Positions 8,960 to 20,887 of a stretch of DNA of 64,000 nt are shown here, in pieces; within the stretch, counting starts at the first letter, position 1, and each line of letters starts with the position of its first letter. The DNA lies in assembly GCF_007858285.1 (NCBI RefSeq), contig NZ_VFIL01000002.1, forward strand, positions 558,001 to 622,000, written 5' to 3'. Source of the stretch: Pseudomonas brenneri (GTDB taxonomy: Bacteria > Pseudomonadota > Gammaproteobacteria > Pseudomonadales > Pseudomonadaceae). The notes under the pieces were generated by a model. The model searched no databases and had not been told where the DNA came from. It was given only the letters and a program-made list of their open reading frames with translations. A program made the translations under genes and the position numbers.

Positions 8960-10996
8960 TCAGTGCTCCAGTTGAGTCAGTTCGTGGGGGGCAAGCTGGC
9001 TGCCAGCCAGCGGCAGGCGCAAGGTGAAACAGGTGCCTTGGCCCAGGGTGGAGTGAACCTCCATCTGGCCCTTGTGATTGTTGGTGATGATGAAATATGA
9101 GACCGACAAACCCAACCCTGTGCCCTGGCCGATTTCCTTGGTGGTGAAGAAGGGCTCGAAGGTGCGTTTGCGCACGTTCTCGCTCATGCCGATGCCATTG
9201 TCCTCCACCTGGATCTCGGCCCAGGGCGGGTTGAGCCGGGTGCGCAGGGTGATGCGTCCAGGCTCGCTGTCGTCTTCGCGCAGGTGGATGGCCTGGGCGG
9301 CGTTTTTCAGCAGGTTGAGCAACACCTGTTCCAGCTCGTTGGCGGTGCCCGGCACCGGGCCCAGCAGCGGGTCGAACTGGCGAATGATCGCCTGGCCCTT
9401 GAAGTCGAAGCCGATGGCCAGGTCGAAATCGTTACCGGCGATCTCCACGGCCTGGTCGATCAGGGCTGGCAGGTCGCAAGGCGCCATCTGGCGGTTGCTA
9501 CGGCGGCTGAAACTGAGCATATGGGTGACGATTTTCGCCGCGCGGGCGCCGGCTTGCTGGATGCCGTCGAGCAGTTGCGGGACTTCGCGGCTTTGCAGGT
9601 AGCGGTTGACCGTATCCAGTTCGACACCCAGTTGTTCGGCGTGCTCCAGGTTTTTCGGCAAATCCGGGGACAATCGCCGACGAATGTTCTGCACGTTGTG
9701 CAGGATCGCTCCCAGCGGGTTGTTGATTTCGTGAGCCATGCCGGCGGCCAGTCCGCCAACAGAGAGCATTTTCTCCGACTGCACCATCATTTCTTCAAGT
9801 GACAGGCGCTGGGTAATGTCGTCGATACGGATTACCACCCCGCGCCCGGCGCCGCCCATCAGCGGGTAAAAGGTCAGGGCGTAGTGCTTGGGTTCGTCGT
9901 CCTTGATCCAGGTGACGCGCTCGATGCGCTCCACCGTGTGCTGCTCCACCGTGGCCTTGAGCTGGGGCAGGTAGGGCTTGAGGGGTTCGAAGGCGAGGAA
10001 GATCGGCTGGTTCAGGGCTTCACCCAGGCGCGTACCGGACAGGGCGCTGGCTTCCTGGTTCCATTGCGTGACGTAGAGCTGCTCGTCCAGTGCGATCAGG
10101 GCGGAGGGCATGGAGTCGATGATACTGTTGAGATAGTTCTGGAAACCGGTGAGTTTTTTCTCGATCTTGCTGCGCACCTGGACTTCCAGTTCCAGCTTGC
10201 GGTTGGTATGCCGCGTCTCTTCGGCCAGGCCCTGGGCCTGATCATAGGCGGCCTGGGAGTCATCCCGCGCGCGCTTGAGTTGCTGCTCCCGGGCTTCAAT
10301 GCGCGACAGCATGGTATTGAACGCTTCAGCCAGGCTGCCGATTTCGTCATGGTTGCCGCGACCGGCCCGCAGGGCGTAGTTCTCTTCGCGAGTCACTTGG
10401 CGCGACAATTCTTCCAGCTCATGGATGGGCCGGGTAATCAGGCGCTTGATCTGCCGGGCGATGATCATCCACAGCAATACGCTGAAAATCAGGATGCCCA
10501 GGCTGGCAGTCAGGGTGCCCGTATAAAAGGCGACTGGCAGCTCGCTGCTGGCCACCAGCAGCAAATGCCCCGAGGGCAGGCCGGGGCGGGGCAGGGTGAT
10601 GACTTGATTGCTGCGAAACTCAGTAACGCGCCAGGCTTCGATATCGCGATAGTGCGCTGGCAGTTGCAGGCGATCGCCTTGTTGCAACTGCGCCAGGCGA
10701 CTGCCTTCACCGTCATACAGGGCCGCCGCCCGCAGTGGCGAATAGCTGGTCAGCTCATTGAGCAGGGCATCGGCCTTGGCGGGAGAGTCCAGGGCTTGCG
10801 CGGCGAGTGCCGGGTTGGAGACCAGCCGGCCAATCGCCTGCAAGGCTTGCGGGGCCATGCTTTCCTGGGAGATCCAGTAGGCGGCGCTGATAAAGGTCAG
10901 GTTGGCCACCAGTAGCACGGTGGTCAGCAGTACCAGCAGGGCCGCCAGCAGTTTCTGCCCTACGGGGAGATTTTCGAGACGCTGGCGCAGTGGCAT
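8960..10996 (-). CDS. Membrane sensor histidine kinase (HAMP-PAS-HisKA-HATPase)
   Basis: This is an orphan two-component sensor. It has an N-terminal membrane segment at about 17-40, a periplasmic sensing region to about 165, a second membrane segment and HAMP, then a coiled coil and PAS domain. The H box GMAHEINNPLGAIL has its phosphorylated His at 422, and the ATPase domain has N, G1 (EDNGIGM) and G2 (GTGLGLSVS) boxes. The longest frame opens with TTG at 11014; the ATG at 10996 gives MPLRQRLENLPVG and is preferred. Gene order (panE-kinase-adenosyltransferase) matches PA4397-PA4399 as I recall. No response regulator is adjacent. Confidence 0.88.
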   Translation of the reverse strand: MPLRQRLENLPVGQKLLAALLVLLTTVLLVANLTFISAAYWISQESMAPQALQAIGRLVSNPALAAQALDSPAKADALLNELTSYSPLRAAALYDGEGSRLAQLQQGDRLQLPAHYRDIEAWRVTEFRSNQVITLPRPGLPSGHLLLVASSELPVAFYTGTLTASLGILIFSVLLWMIIARQIKRLITRPIHELEELSRQVTREENYALRAGRGNHDEIGSLAEAFNTMLSRIEAREQQLKRARDDSQAAYDQAQGLAEETRHTNRKLELEVQVRSKIEKKLTGFQNYLNSIIDSMPSALIALDEQLYVTQWNQEASALSGTRLGEALNQPIFLAFEPLKPYLPQLKATVEQHTVERIERVTWIKDDEPKHYALTFYPLMGGAGRGVVIRIDDITQRLSLEEMMVQSEKMLSVGGLAAGMAHEINNPLGAILHNVQNIRRRLSPDLPKNLEHAEQLGVELDTVNRYLQSREVPQLLDGIQQAGARAAKIVTHMLSFSRRSNRQMAPCDLPALIDQAVEIAGNDFDLAIGFDFKGQAIIRQFDPLLGPVPGTANELEQVLLNLLKNAAQAIHLREDDSEPGRITLRTRLNPPWAEIQVEDNGIGMSENVRKRTFEPFFTTKEIGQGTGLGLSVSYFIITNNHKGQMEVHSTLGQGTCFTLRLPLAGSQLAPHELTQLEH

Positions 10997-11042
10997 CAGG
11001 TTGTTCGCAGGCAAGGATCAAGTTGGCAGGGTAGCGCGTGCC

Positions 11043-12038
<996 letters not shown>

Positions 12039-12074
12039 TTACTGAGCCGTGCCCCTTTTTACTGGAGAAACTAC

Positions 12075-12560
12075 ATGCCGTCGTTCGACGTGGTATCTGA
12101 ACTGGACAAGCACGAAGTCACCAACGCCGTCGAGAACGCCGTCAAGGAGCTGGACCGTCGTTATGACTTGAAAGGCAAGGGCAGCTTCGAGTTCAAGGAA
12201 AAAGAGCTGACGGTCAACCTGACCGCTGAAGCCGATTTCCAGTTGGAAGCGATGATCGAGATCCTCAAGCTGGCCCTGGTCAAGCGCAAGATCGATGCGC
12301 AGTGCCTTGAAGTCAAGGATGCCTACGCTTCGGGCAAGTTGATGAAGCAGGAAGCCGTGCTCAAGGAAGGCATCGACAAAGAGCTGGCAAAGAAAATCGT
12401 CGCTCACGTCAAGGACGCCAAGCTCAAGGTCCAGGCGGCGATCCAGGGCGAGCAGGTGCGTATCACCGGCAAGAAGCGCGACGACTTGCAGGACGCGATT
12501 GCCGCCCTGCGCGCCAAAACCTTCGATATGCCGCTGCAGTTCAATAACTTCCGCGACTGA
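12075..12560 (+). CDS. YajQ-family nucleotide-binding protein
   Basis: The 161-residue cytosolic protein begins [15 protein letters not shown] and ends [10 protein letters not shown], as YajQ proteins do. Family members bind nucleotides, including cyclic di-GMP in Xanthomonas and Pseudomonas homologues, and modulate transcription factors or phage early transcription. The frame is open further upstream, but the ATG at 12075 has GGAG 8 bases before it and gives the usual length. It is divergent from panE. Confidence 0.94.
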   Translation: MPSFDVVSELDKHEVTNAVENAVKELDRRYDLKGKGSFEFKEKELTVNLTAEADFQLEAMIEILKLALVKRKIDAQCLEVKDAYASGKLMKQEAVLKEGIDKELAKKIVAHVKDAKLKVQAAIQGEQVRITGKKRDDLQDAIAALRAKTFDMPLQFNNFRD

Positions 12561-12621
12561 TCCGGTTTTGGGGAACCCGTGGGGCTTTTCGACGTCCCAC
12601 GCCCCAGAACTTGCAGAAACG

Positions 12622-12643
12622 ATTGAGCCCTCCGGGGCTCAAT
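12622..12643 (+). terminator. Possible terminator after the yajQ gene
   Basis: A 9-bp stem ATTGAGCCC/GGGCTCAAT closes on a TCCG loop about 60 bases after the stop codon. The T-tract is poor, so strength is uncertain. Confidence 0.4.
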
Positions 12644-12687
12644 TGCTGTGGTGACCTTTATAGGCAGTGGTAAACAGGAGAATCTAG

Positions 12688-13530
12688 ATGGACTTGAATG
12701 CTGAAATGGATCAATTGATCAAGGCTTCCCAAGCCTGGGTCCCGATGATCATGGAATACGGCAGCCGGGTATTGCTGGCGGTGCTGACCCTGGCCATAGG
12801 CTGGTGGCTGATCAACAAACTGACCCACAAGGTAGGGCGCCTGCTGGCCCTGCGCAATGCCGACCTGGCGTTGCAGGGCTTTGTGACCAGCCTTGCGAAC
12901 ATCGTGCTCAAGGTGATGCTGATCGTCAGCGTGGCCTCGATGATCGGTGTCGAAACCACCTCGTTTGTCGCGGCGATTGGTGCTGCAACCCTGGCCATTG
13001 GCCTGGCGTTGCAAGGCAGCCTGGCCAACTTTGCCGGTGGCGTGCTGATCCTGCTGTTCCGTCCGTTCCGTATCGGTGACTGGATCGAAGCCCAGGGGAC
13101 CTCGGGGACTGTCGACAGCATCCAGATCTTCCACACGGTGATCCGTACCGGTGACAACAAGACGGTCATCGTGCCTAACGGCATCTTGTCCAACGGCATT
13201 ATTACCAACACCAACCGCCAGCCGACCCGCAAGGTGGTGTTTGACGTGGGTGTGGATTATGAAGCCGACCTGCAAAAAGCCCGTGAAGTGTTGTTGGAGC
13301 TGGCCAAGGACCCACGAGTTTTGGCGGACCCAGAGCCTGTCGCAGTGATTTCGACCTTGGGTGACAGTTCGATCACGGTTTCCCTGCGTGTATGGACCAA
13401 GACTGCGGATTATTGGGACGTGCTGTTCATGTTCAATGAACTGGCGCGGGATCGGTTGAAGGCGGCCGGGATTGATATTCCATTCCCGCAGCGCGTTATT
13501 CGCGTGATGCAGGAAGCGCCTGCCAAGTAA
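12688..13530 (+). CDS. mscS: Small-conductance mechanosensitive channel MscS
   Basis: The channel opens under membrane tension to release solutes on osmotic downshock. The 280-residue length matches E. coli MscS (286). Three membrane helices lie at about 25-45, 65-85 and 92-125. The glycine/alanine-rich TM3 pore helix is readable (AAIGAATLAIGLALQGSLAN) and is followed by GGVLILLFRPFRIGDWIE. The cytoplasmic beta and alpha/beta cage follows (VPNGILSN, PFPQRVI). AGGAG lies upstream of the ATG. Confidence 0.95.
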   Translation: MDLNAEMDQLIKASQAWVPMIMEYGSRVLLAVLTLAIGWWLINKLTHKVGRLLALRNADLALQGFVTSLANIVLKVMLIVSVASMIGVETTSFVAAIGAATLAIGLALQGSLANFAGGVLILLFRPFRIGDWIEAQGTSGTVDSIQIFHTVIRTGDNKTVIVPNGILSNGIITNTNRQPTRKVVFDVGVDYEADLQKAREVLLELAKDPRVLADPEPVAVISTLGDSSITVSLRVWTKTADYWDVLFMFNELARDRLKAAGIDIPFPQRVIRVMQEAPAK

Positions 13531-13635
13531 TAACGAGGTAAGGATCGAACTTGGCTTAATGGTCAAGTTTTATCAAGCCATTGAACTCGATAGCTAGCTT
13601 GCTAGTTATCGGATTTGCAGTAATAAAAGCGTAAT

Positions 13636-13673
13636 AAAAAAGCCGCGCACTGGTTAACAGTGAGCGGCTTTTT
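13636..13673. terminator. Bidirectional terminator between mscS and oprD
   Basis: GCCGC-G-CACTG and CAGTG-A-GCGGC form the stem around GTTAA. It is flanked by A5 on the left and T5 on the right, so it can act on both convergent transcripts. Confidence 0.8.
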
Positions 13674-13720
13674 CATATAAGGGCCGAAGCCCTAGATCAT
13701 CGTTGCAATCTAACGGCGGA

Positions 13721-15019
13721 TTACAGGATGTTCAGCGGGTATTGCGCGATCAGACGCAGTTCGTCGATCGACGGCGAGCCGTAGTACACACCATCACCGG
13801 AACGGTAGGTGGCTTGACGCAAGCGCAGGCTCAAGTCTTTGGCCGGACCTTCCTGGATGACGTACTTGGCTTCCAGGTCGCGTTCCCATTCTTTACCGTT
13901 GTTGGTGGTGGCGGTATTGGCGCCGCTACCTGTGACATAACGAGCCATGAAGCTCAGGCCTGGAATGCCGAAGGTGGCCATGTTGATGTCGTAACGCGCC
14001 TGGTACGACTTCTCGCCTTCGGCGTTGAAGTCGGAACGGGCGATGGAGTTGGCCAGGAATACTGTGCCGCCGCCGTCTACGCCGTAGCCATAATCACCGT
14101 CACCGGTAACCTTTTGTGCGGCCAGGGTGAAGGTGTGCGCACCGATAGTGTAGGCACCCTGCAAGCTGAAGGCGCGGTTGTCGAGCTTGGTGCTGCCGTC
14201 CTTGTAGGCACGTTGCTTGCCTTCGCCATCGCTCTTGGTGTCGTAGATGTTGAAGTCGAGAGCAAAGGATTGATCCTCGCTCAACGCGTGGGTCCAGTTG
14301 ATGTTGTTGTAGATCTTACGGAAGAAATCTTCTGTTTTTGCGTAGTAGAGGCTAGCGGTCAGCTCTGGGGTGAAGGAGTAGACGCCACCTGCAAAGTCGG
14401 TTTTCGTCAGGCCCAGGCTGTCATGGTAAGTCTGGCTTTGTGAAACGCTCGACGTGAAGTGACCGCCTTCTAGTTTCAGTCCCTTGATCTCGTTGCTGGT
14501 CAGCGAGATGCCTTGTGGTAGTTCAGGCAGCAGGCGGCTGTCATCGGAAGCGAATACAGGCGCAGTGGTGTACTGGTCGCCGACTTTCAAGACGGTATCG
14601 GAGATACGGAACTTGATGGCACCGCCGCCCTTGGAGTACTGGTCCTGGGAGCGACCATCCGAACCCTGAGGAAACAGGCCGGTCCCCGCACGGCCTTTGC
14701 CACTGTCGAGCTTGACGCCCAGCAGGCCGATCACGTCAAAACCAACACCAACGGTGCCCTGGGTGTAGCCCGACTCAAACAGGGCGTTGAAGCCCAGGCC
14801 GGTTTCTTCGGCGCGACTTTTACGTTTGCCGTTGACGGTCTCGTAGCCGTCCAGTGGCTCGTTGCGGAAGTCCCGGCTGAAGTACAGGGCGCGAGTGTTG
14901 ACGCCGAAAGTGCTGTCTTCGATAAGTCCCTTGGACTCGTCCTGAGAGGACGCCATTGCGAACTGCGAGGTGCCTGCTGAAACAGCGAGGGCGATCATGC
15001 TCCACTTCATCACGCGCAT
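13721..15019 (-). CDS. oprD: OprD-family outer-membrane porin
   Basis: This substrate-specific porin of 432 residues has a signal peptide MRVMKWSMIALAVSAGTSQF... cleaved after about residue 23. The body is beta-rich, with alternating polar and hydrophobic residues typical of the 18-strand OccD/OccK barrels. The end is RLIAQYPLNIL, close to the DYPLSIL end of PAO1 OprD. OprD takes up basic amino acids and carbapenems; substrate here is inferred. The ATG at 15019 has AGGAGC 9 bases upstream; the longer frame has no signal peptide. Gene order oprD-HIT-slyX matches PA0958 onward. Confidence 0.9.
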   Translation of the reverse strand: MRVMKWSMIALAVSAGTSQFAMASSQDESKGLIEDSTFGVNTRALYFSRDFRNEPLDGYETVNGKRKSRAEETGLGFNALFESGYTQGTVGVGFDVIGLLGVKLDSGKGRAGTGLFPQGSDGRSQDQYSKGGGAIKFRISDTVLKVGDQYTTAPVFASDDSRLLPELPQGISLTSNEIKGLKLEGGHFTSSVSQSQTYHDSLGLTKTDFAGGVYSFTPELTASLYYAKTEDFFRKIYNNINWTHALSEDQSFALDFNIYDTKSDGEGKQRAYKDGSTKLDNRAFSLQGAYTIGAHTFTLAAQKVTGDGDYGYGVDGGGTVFLANSIARSDFNAEGEKSYQARYDINMATFGIPGLSFMARYVTGSGANTATTNNGKEWERDLEAKYVIQEGPAKDLSLRLRQATYRSGDGVYYGSPSIDELRLIAQYPLNIL

Positions 15020-15748
15020 CGTGATTTGCTCCTTTGGTTTTAGGAAGAGTACTGCCGTCCCACCTGTATTTTTGTCTGGGAGGCTCTTTCTTTTTTGTGA
15101 CAGCGCAAACTTATAGCACGCTGGCAATAATTGGCGATACGTACACATCTATCCTTTCAGCTTCTTTACGAGGCTGTCGTAAATTGCTAGATCCGTGTCG
15201 CAAATCTACAGTCTGTTTGTCACCAGACTGACAACTTCAATACTGTTTTTAATACCCTAGACAAGGGTGGAAAGTACCCCTGTTCAAAGTTTTAAAACTT
15301 CCTTTTTTTGTATTGACTCACTGTTCTTTTTATCGTGAAACACTGCCTTCCTGGCAGGTGTCGTTGTCGACGTTATGGGAGTGAATGCAACAAGCGTGCA
15401 CAAACTGCCAGGCGAATGTCATTTTTTCGTGAAAAATGTGGTGAGTCTGTGAAAACCGCATAACCACGGGGCTTTTTCGTAGTTTTTTTTGGAATTCATG
15501 GCTCGGGTTGTGCGGGATTTCGAACGAGTAAAAGTGTGTTCCTGTCAGAAATGTTACCGGTTCACCCTTCGGAGTGAGTAATTGGCGGATAGCCCTTGCC
15601 CGGTGTGGGGCATAAAAGACCCATTTTGGTGCGTTCGCGCCCGGCGGTGTGATTGCCTGTTGGTGTCGCGCCGATTGCCCCGTGAAGCAGCCGCCATTCG
15701 CAGGTATGCTGGGCGCCTGAAACTGACTAGCCGAACGGAGTGACTGCG
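15020..15748. other. Long AT-rich divergent intergenic region
   Basis: Roughly 730 bases without a credible gene separate oprD (reverse) from the HIT gene (forward). The oprD-proximal 500 bases are clearly richer in A+T than the surroundings, with poly-T/poly-A stretches around 15245-15330 and 15475-15490. This suits a highly regulated porin promoter. Reverse-strand ORFs here are weak and overlap the HIT gene, and I do not accept them as genes. Confidence 0.55.
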
Positions 15749-16174
15749 GTGTTCGCCTTGGATCCACGTCTGCAAAACGACACTTTGCCTATCGGGGATT
15801 TCCCCCTGTGCCGGCTGCTGCTGTCCAACGACTCTAACTACCTCTGGCTTATCCTGGTGCCGCGCATTGCCGGCATCAGCGAAGTGTTCCAGCTTGATGC
15901 GGATGACCAGTCCCGGTTGTGGCGCGAAACCACCACGTTGGCGCAGTTGCTCAATGACGGGTTCGGCGCCGATAAAATGAACATTGGCGCCCTGGGCAAC
16001 GTGGTCAGCCAGTTGCACGTGCACGTGATTGTGCGCAAGCGCGACGATGTGGCCTGGCCTGCTCCGGTCTGGGGCAAGCACCCGGCGTTGCCTTATACCG
16101 ACGATCAGGTCGCGGTGATTCGTACCCGCCTGCGCGAACTGTTGCCGCCCGACTTCATTTTTACCCAGGACTGA
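15749..16174 (+). CDS. HIT-domain protein (histidine-triad hydrolase family)
   Basis: The product is a small nucleotide-binding or hydrolase-type protein of 141 residues. The histidine-triad strand reads QLHVHVIVR: the first two histidines, including the usual nucleophile, are present, but the third position is Ile. An in-frame GTG at 15740 exists, but CGGAG ends right before it; the GTG at 15749 has that Shine-Dalgarno 9 bases upstream and is preferred. It ends 3 bases before slyX, suggesting cotranscription. Substrate unknown. Confidence 0.8.
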   Translation: MFALDPRLQNDTLPIGDFPLCRLLLSNDSNYLWLILVPRIAGISEVFQLDADDQSRLWRETTTLAQLLNDGFGADKMNIGALGNVVSQLHVHVIVRKRDDVAWPAPVWGKHPALPYTDDQVAVIRTRLRELLPPDFIFTQD

Positions 16175-16177
16175 ACC

Positions 16178-16384
16178 ATGGACTTGCAAGATCGTGTGAC
16201 GGACCTTGAGAGCCGCCTGGCTTTCCAGGACGACACCATCGAGACATTAAATGACATTCTGGTCGCCCAGCAGCGGGCGGTAGAGCGCCTGCAATTGCAG
16301 ATGACAGCCTTGCTCAAGCGTCAGGAAGAGATGGGTGGGCAGTTCGAATCCTCCGAGGAAGAAGCACCACCGCCTCATTATTGA
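16178..16384 (+). CDS. slyX: SlyX family protein
   Basis: The 68-residue acidic coiled-coil protein ([20 protein letters not shown]; end PPHY) matches SlyX in length and both termini. Its function is unknown. It follows the HIT gene at 3 bases and is closed by a strong terminator. Confidence 0.9.
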   Translation: MDLQDRVTDLESRLAFQDDTIETLNDILVAQQRAVERLQLQMTALLKRQEEMGGQFESSEEEAPPPHY

Positions 16385-16410
16385 GTGTGCTGTAAAGCGC
16401 CTGGCAATAA

Positions 16411-16450
16411 AAAACCGCGATGCAGTATCAACTGCATCGCGGTTTTTTTT
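16411..16450 (+). terminator. slyX terminator (bidirectional potential)
   Basis: AACCGCGATGCAG and CTGCATCGCGGTT form a 13-bp perfect stem with a TATCAA loop, followed by T8. A-rich sequence on the left lets it also serve the converging cold-shock-domain gene. Confidence 0.88.
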
Positions 16451-16465
16451 GCACCTGATCGGGGG

Positions 16466-17068
16466 TCAGCGACGCGGCAGGGCCGCGATCACGTCTTCAG
16501 CTTGCAGGCCTTTGTCACGGTTCATGACGGAGAATTCCACGCGCTGGCCTTCTACCAGGACGCGATGGCCTTCGCCGCGAATGGCCCGGAAGTGGACGAA
16601 GATATCATCGCCCGAATCTCGGGAAATAAAGCCGAAGCCTTTGGAGGTATTGAACCACTTGACGGTCCCGGTATCCCGGTTGGTCATGTCGTAGTTTTGC
16701 GAGGTGGCCGGAGCAGACGAACGGTAGAAGCTGATAGCCAGGTGAAGAACAATAGCGACCAGGGCAATCACCAGGCTGAGCAGGATGGCCGGATGGCCGC
16801 CGACTTCAGGCATGGGGGCCAGGAGGGTGAGGGTTTGTACGACGACAGTCAGCACCAGCAATGCGCTGACCAGGTTTTGCAGTTGATGGCGTGTGCCTTT
16901 GTTCCAGTAAGGAATGACTGGCGCCAGCGTCAGGTTGAGAAGGCCGAACAGAGCCAGGTACAGCGCGTCGTGTTGTTGCAGGTACGGCAGGCTTTCTGGT
17001 TGCAGGCTCGGGATAAAGGACAGCAGCAAAGCTGCAGCGCCCGTTAGCAGGTGGACGATTTTCAACAT
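16466..17068 (-). CDS. Membrane protein with C-terminal cold-shock domain
   Basis: The 200-residue protein has three or four hydrophobic helices in residues 1-115 (about 2-20, 36-53, 65-85, 93-115). A complete cold-shock domain follows at 132-198, with RNP1 KGFGFI (143-148) and RNP2 DIFVHF (155-160). The domain would face the cytoplasm and bind RNA or single-stranded DNA at the inner membrane. An internal ATG (Met128, codon top at 16687) followed by [12 protein letters not shown] could yield a stand-alone Csp-sized protein. The same location in PAO1 carries an annotated cold-shock protein. Function inferred. Confidence 0.82.
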   Translation of the reverse strand: MLKIVHLLTGAAALLLSFIPSLQPESLPYLQQHDALYLALFGLLNLTLAPVIPYWNKGTRHQLQNLVSALLVLTVVVQTLTLLAPMPEVGGHPAILLSLVIALVAIVLHLAISFYRSSAPATSQNYDMTNRDTGTVKWFNTSKGFGFISRDSGDDIFVHFRAIRGEGHRVLVEGQRVEFSVMNRDKGLQAEDVIAALPRR

Positions 17069-17464
17069 TTTGATTAACTCACGTTAAGACGGATCACAAG
17101 GAAGAGCTGATTGGCACGGTTCGCTTCTGAACAATGGGAGGCGTTGGGCACGTGCGCGGGTATTCAGCCTATGCCGCTTGCCGCAGGAAATAGCGGTGGC
17201 GACACGCTGCCTATTTAACAGCAAAGCCTGTGCCTTCTCAAATCAAGCGTTTCAAGGCGTTGCGAAGATCATGGCATTTCTGCGCTAAACCCTTGTCCTA
17301 GACAGGTGCGGGTGTTTTTCGCCGCGCCAGGCCTTGTCGCGCGCGCTGCCAAGGGGCGATTTGCCGCAGGCCGCCTGTGGCGCCAGGGCTGCGCAAGGCG
17401 AGCACTCTTGCTAGAGTGGGTAAGCACCTGATCAATGAATTTTCATCAATTGAAGGGAATAAAC
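17069..17464. other. Divergent intergenic region upstream of dps
   Basis: About 400 bases separate the cold-shock-domain gene and dps. The dps-proximal part has a palindrome CACTC-TTGCTA-GAGTG (17403-17418) and overlapping short palindromes ATGAATTTTCAT and TTCATCAATTGAA (17435-17454) just before the ribosome-binding site. I cannot assign a promoter or a regulator with confidence. Confidence 0.4.
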
Positions 17465-17938
17465 ATGGCAATCGATATCGGTATCAGCGAAGAAGATCGT
17501 AAATCCATTGTTGACGGACTTTCACGGCTGCTTTCAGATACCTATGTACTTTATCTGAAAACCCATAACTTTCATTGGAACGTCACGGGGCCGCAGTTTC
17601 GTACATTGCACTTGATGTTTGAAGAGCAATATAACGAACTGGCGCTGGCAGTTGACTCCATTGCCGAACGTATTCGAGCCCTGGGTTTTCCTGCCCCGGG
17701 TGCTTACTCTATCTATGCCCGTCTGTCTTCTATCAAGGAAGAGGAAGGCGTACCCAGTGCTGAAAACATGATCAAGCAACTTGTCGATGGGCAGGAAGCT
17801 GTTACCCGCACGGCACGCGGAATCTTCCCGTTGCTCGATAAAGTCAGTGATGAGCCGACGGCGGACTTGCTGACCCAGCGCATGCAAATTCACGAAAAAA
17901 CTGCCTGGATGCTGCGCTCACTGCTCGAAGGCAAGTAA
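17465..17938 (+). CDS. dps: Dps/ferritin-like DNA-binding stress protein
   Basis: Dps proteins form dodecameric cages that oxidise and store iron and protect DNA in starvation and oxidative stress. The 157-residue product has the inter-subunit ferroxidase motif: [10 protein letters not shown], then [11 protein letters not shown], then [11 protein letters not shown]. The start [12 protein letters not shown] at 17465 has AAGGGA 9 bases upstream; an upstream in-frame ATG (17435) lacks such a site. Gene order before aspS agrees with PA0962-PA0963. Confidence 0.93.
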   Translation: MAIDIGISEEDRKSIVDGLSRLLSDTYVLYLKTHNFHWNVTGPQFRTLHLMFEEQYNELALAVDSIAERIRALGFPAPGAYSIYARLSSIKEEEGVPSAENMIKQLVDGQEAVTRTARGIFPLLDKVSDEPTADLLTQRMQIHEKTAWMLRSLLEGK

Positions 17939-18130
17939 ATGTCGTGAGCCAGTGACGCCAGGCAGGCGTCACTGGCTTCACCTGATTCCTTCCGGTTACA
18001 TACGTTGGCTTGTCCTACGAACAGTGACTCTCTGTCTTCTGGCTGCACTTGCCTGCTTGCTGTTTTATAGGCCCAACGGCCAATAACAGCCGTTTGTTCA
18101 AGAGCCGTTTGGCAAGGGAGTGTCAAGTGT

Positions 18131-18481
18131 ATGTCGCGTAGTATGGGTAAAGGTGCGCTGGAAACTTCCGGCTTCTACAAGATAAAGATCGATCCCTTCG
18201 TCAAAGGATTCGATATGGCGTTGGCGCGGCCATTGTCGCGTTCGGTCCGGTTGAATGGTTTTTCGACATGCCTGCGGCTTGAAGAAGTCTATTGGAACAT
18301 TCTGGGTGAAATAGCCAGGATCAATACGTGTTCGGTCAGTGCACTGCTGTCTTACGTGGATCGCGAAGTGCATTTGCGTTATGGCGGGGTGAAGAATTTC
18401 AGCGGCCTGGTCAGGGTGGTGTGTGTGGTTCATGCGTTGAAAGGGCAGGCGGCAACGGCACATCAGGCCGGCCTTGTGTAG
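18131..18481 (+). CDS. Ribbon-helix-helix domain protein (RHH_4-like)
   Basis: The 116-residue protein carries, from residue 38, RSVRLNGFSTCLRLEEVYWN, then an ALLSYVDREV helix and GLVRVVCVVH. This is the pattern of the RHH_4 ribbon-helix-helix family of putative DNA-binding proteins. The operon partner is not obvious. The gene sits between dps and the zinc-ribbon gene on the same strand, about 190 bases after dps. The AGGGAG upstream is rather distant (about 12 bases), so translation may be weak or start elsewhere. Confidence 0.7.
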   Translation: MSRSMGKGALETSGFYKIKIDPFVKGFDMALARPLSRSVRLNGFSTCLRLEEVYWNILGEIARINTCSVSALLSYVDREVHLRYGGVKNFSGLVRVVCVVHALKGQAATAHQAGLV

Positions 18482-18644
18482 CCGGGGTGCCCTTGATTGG
18501 AGGGGCGCGGGTGTCTCTATAGAGTGCGCTGTACGTTGCCACGGCTGCACAGCCTCGATTTAACGGATATAATCTCGCCCTTTGCTGCGCATACCGGCTG
18601 GTACGGGGCGCAGCGCAGCAGTGACGTGATCGCCGAGACATCCC

Positions 18645-18866
18645 ATGCCCATGTACGATTATCAATGCGCTTCCTGTGGTCATCAGTTGGAAGCCATTCA
18701 AAAGATCAGCGACGCGCCGTTGGTCGATTGCCCTGCTTGCCGGGCACCCGAGCTGAAAAAGATGTTGTCCATGCCGGGCTTTCGCCTGAGCGGTAGCGGC
18801 TGGTACGAGACCGACTTCAAGACCGGCTCGAAGAAGAACCTGGCCGGCGGCGACAAAGCAGACTGA
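18645..18866 (+). CDS. FmdB-type zinc-ribbon protein
   Basis: The 73-residue protein begins MPMYDYQCASCGHQLEAIQK, with a second pair CPAC at about residues 33-36. This makes a four-cysteine zinc ribbon of the FmdB/CxxC_CxxC_SSSS family. The SGSGWYETDFK tail is typical of pseudomonad members. It precedes aspS, as in other Pseudomonas. Function unknown. Confidence 0.88.
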   Translation: MPMYDYQCASCGHQLEAIQKISDAPLVDCPACRAPELKKMLSMPGFRLSGSGWYETDFKTGSKKNLAGGDKAD

Positions 18867-18976
18867 GTTGAACTCTACGCGCGAGCTCCTGCATTATCCG
18901 TGGCCTGACTTACAAGGTGCGGTGATCGAGCAGGCACTCCACCGAATTTCGAATTACGAGAAGTGAAACCACTACC

Positions 18977-20752
<1,776 letters not shown>

Positions 20753-20790
20753 GGCTGCGGCGTGAAAGCGCGATAAGGTTGTACGCAGTC

Positions 20791-20819
20791 AAAAAGGCGC
20801 ATCTTCGGATGCGCCTTTG
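20791..20819 (+). terminator. aspS terminator with UUCG tetraloop
   Basis: AAGGCGCATC and GATGCGCCTT pair over 10 bp around TTCG, about 45 bases after the aspS stop, ending in TTTGC. Confidence 0.75.
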
Positions 20820-20887
20820 CGTTTAAAAGAGGGAAATCTCGCCTGGGGCGGGATTGAAAGGTTTCTAGAGAATTTCGGAGTTGTGTT

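Noticed and set aside
15330..15767. Reverse ORF in the oprD-HIT intergenic region
   Set aside because: It overlaps the HIT start region, its composition is unlike coding DNA of the flanks, and there is no family similarity.
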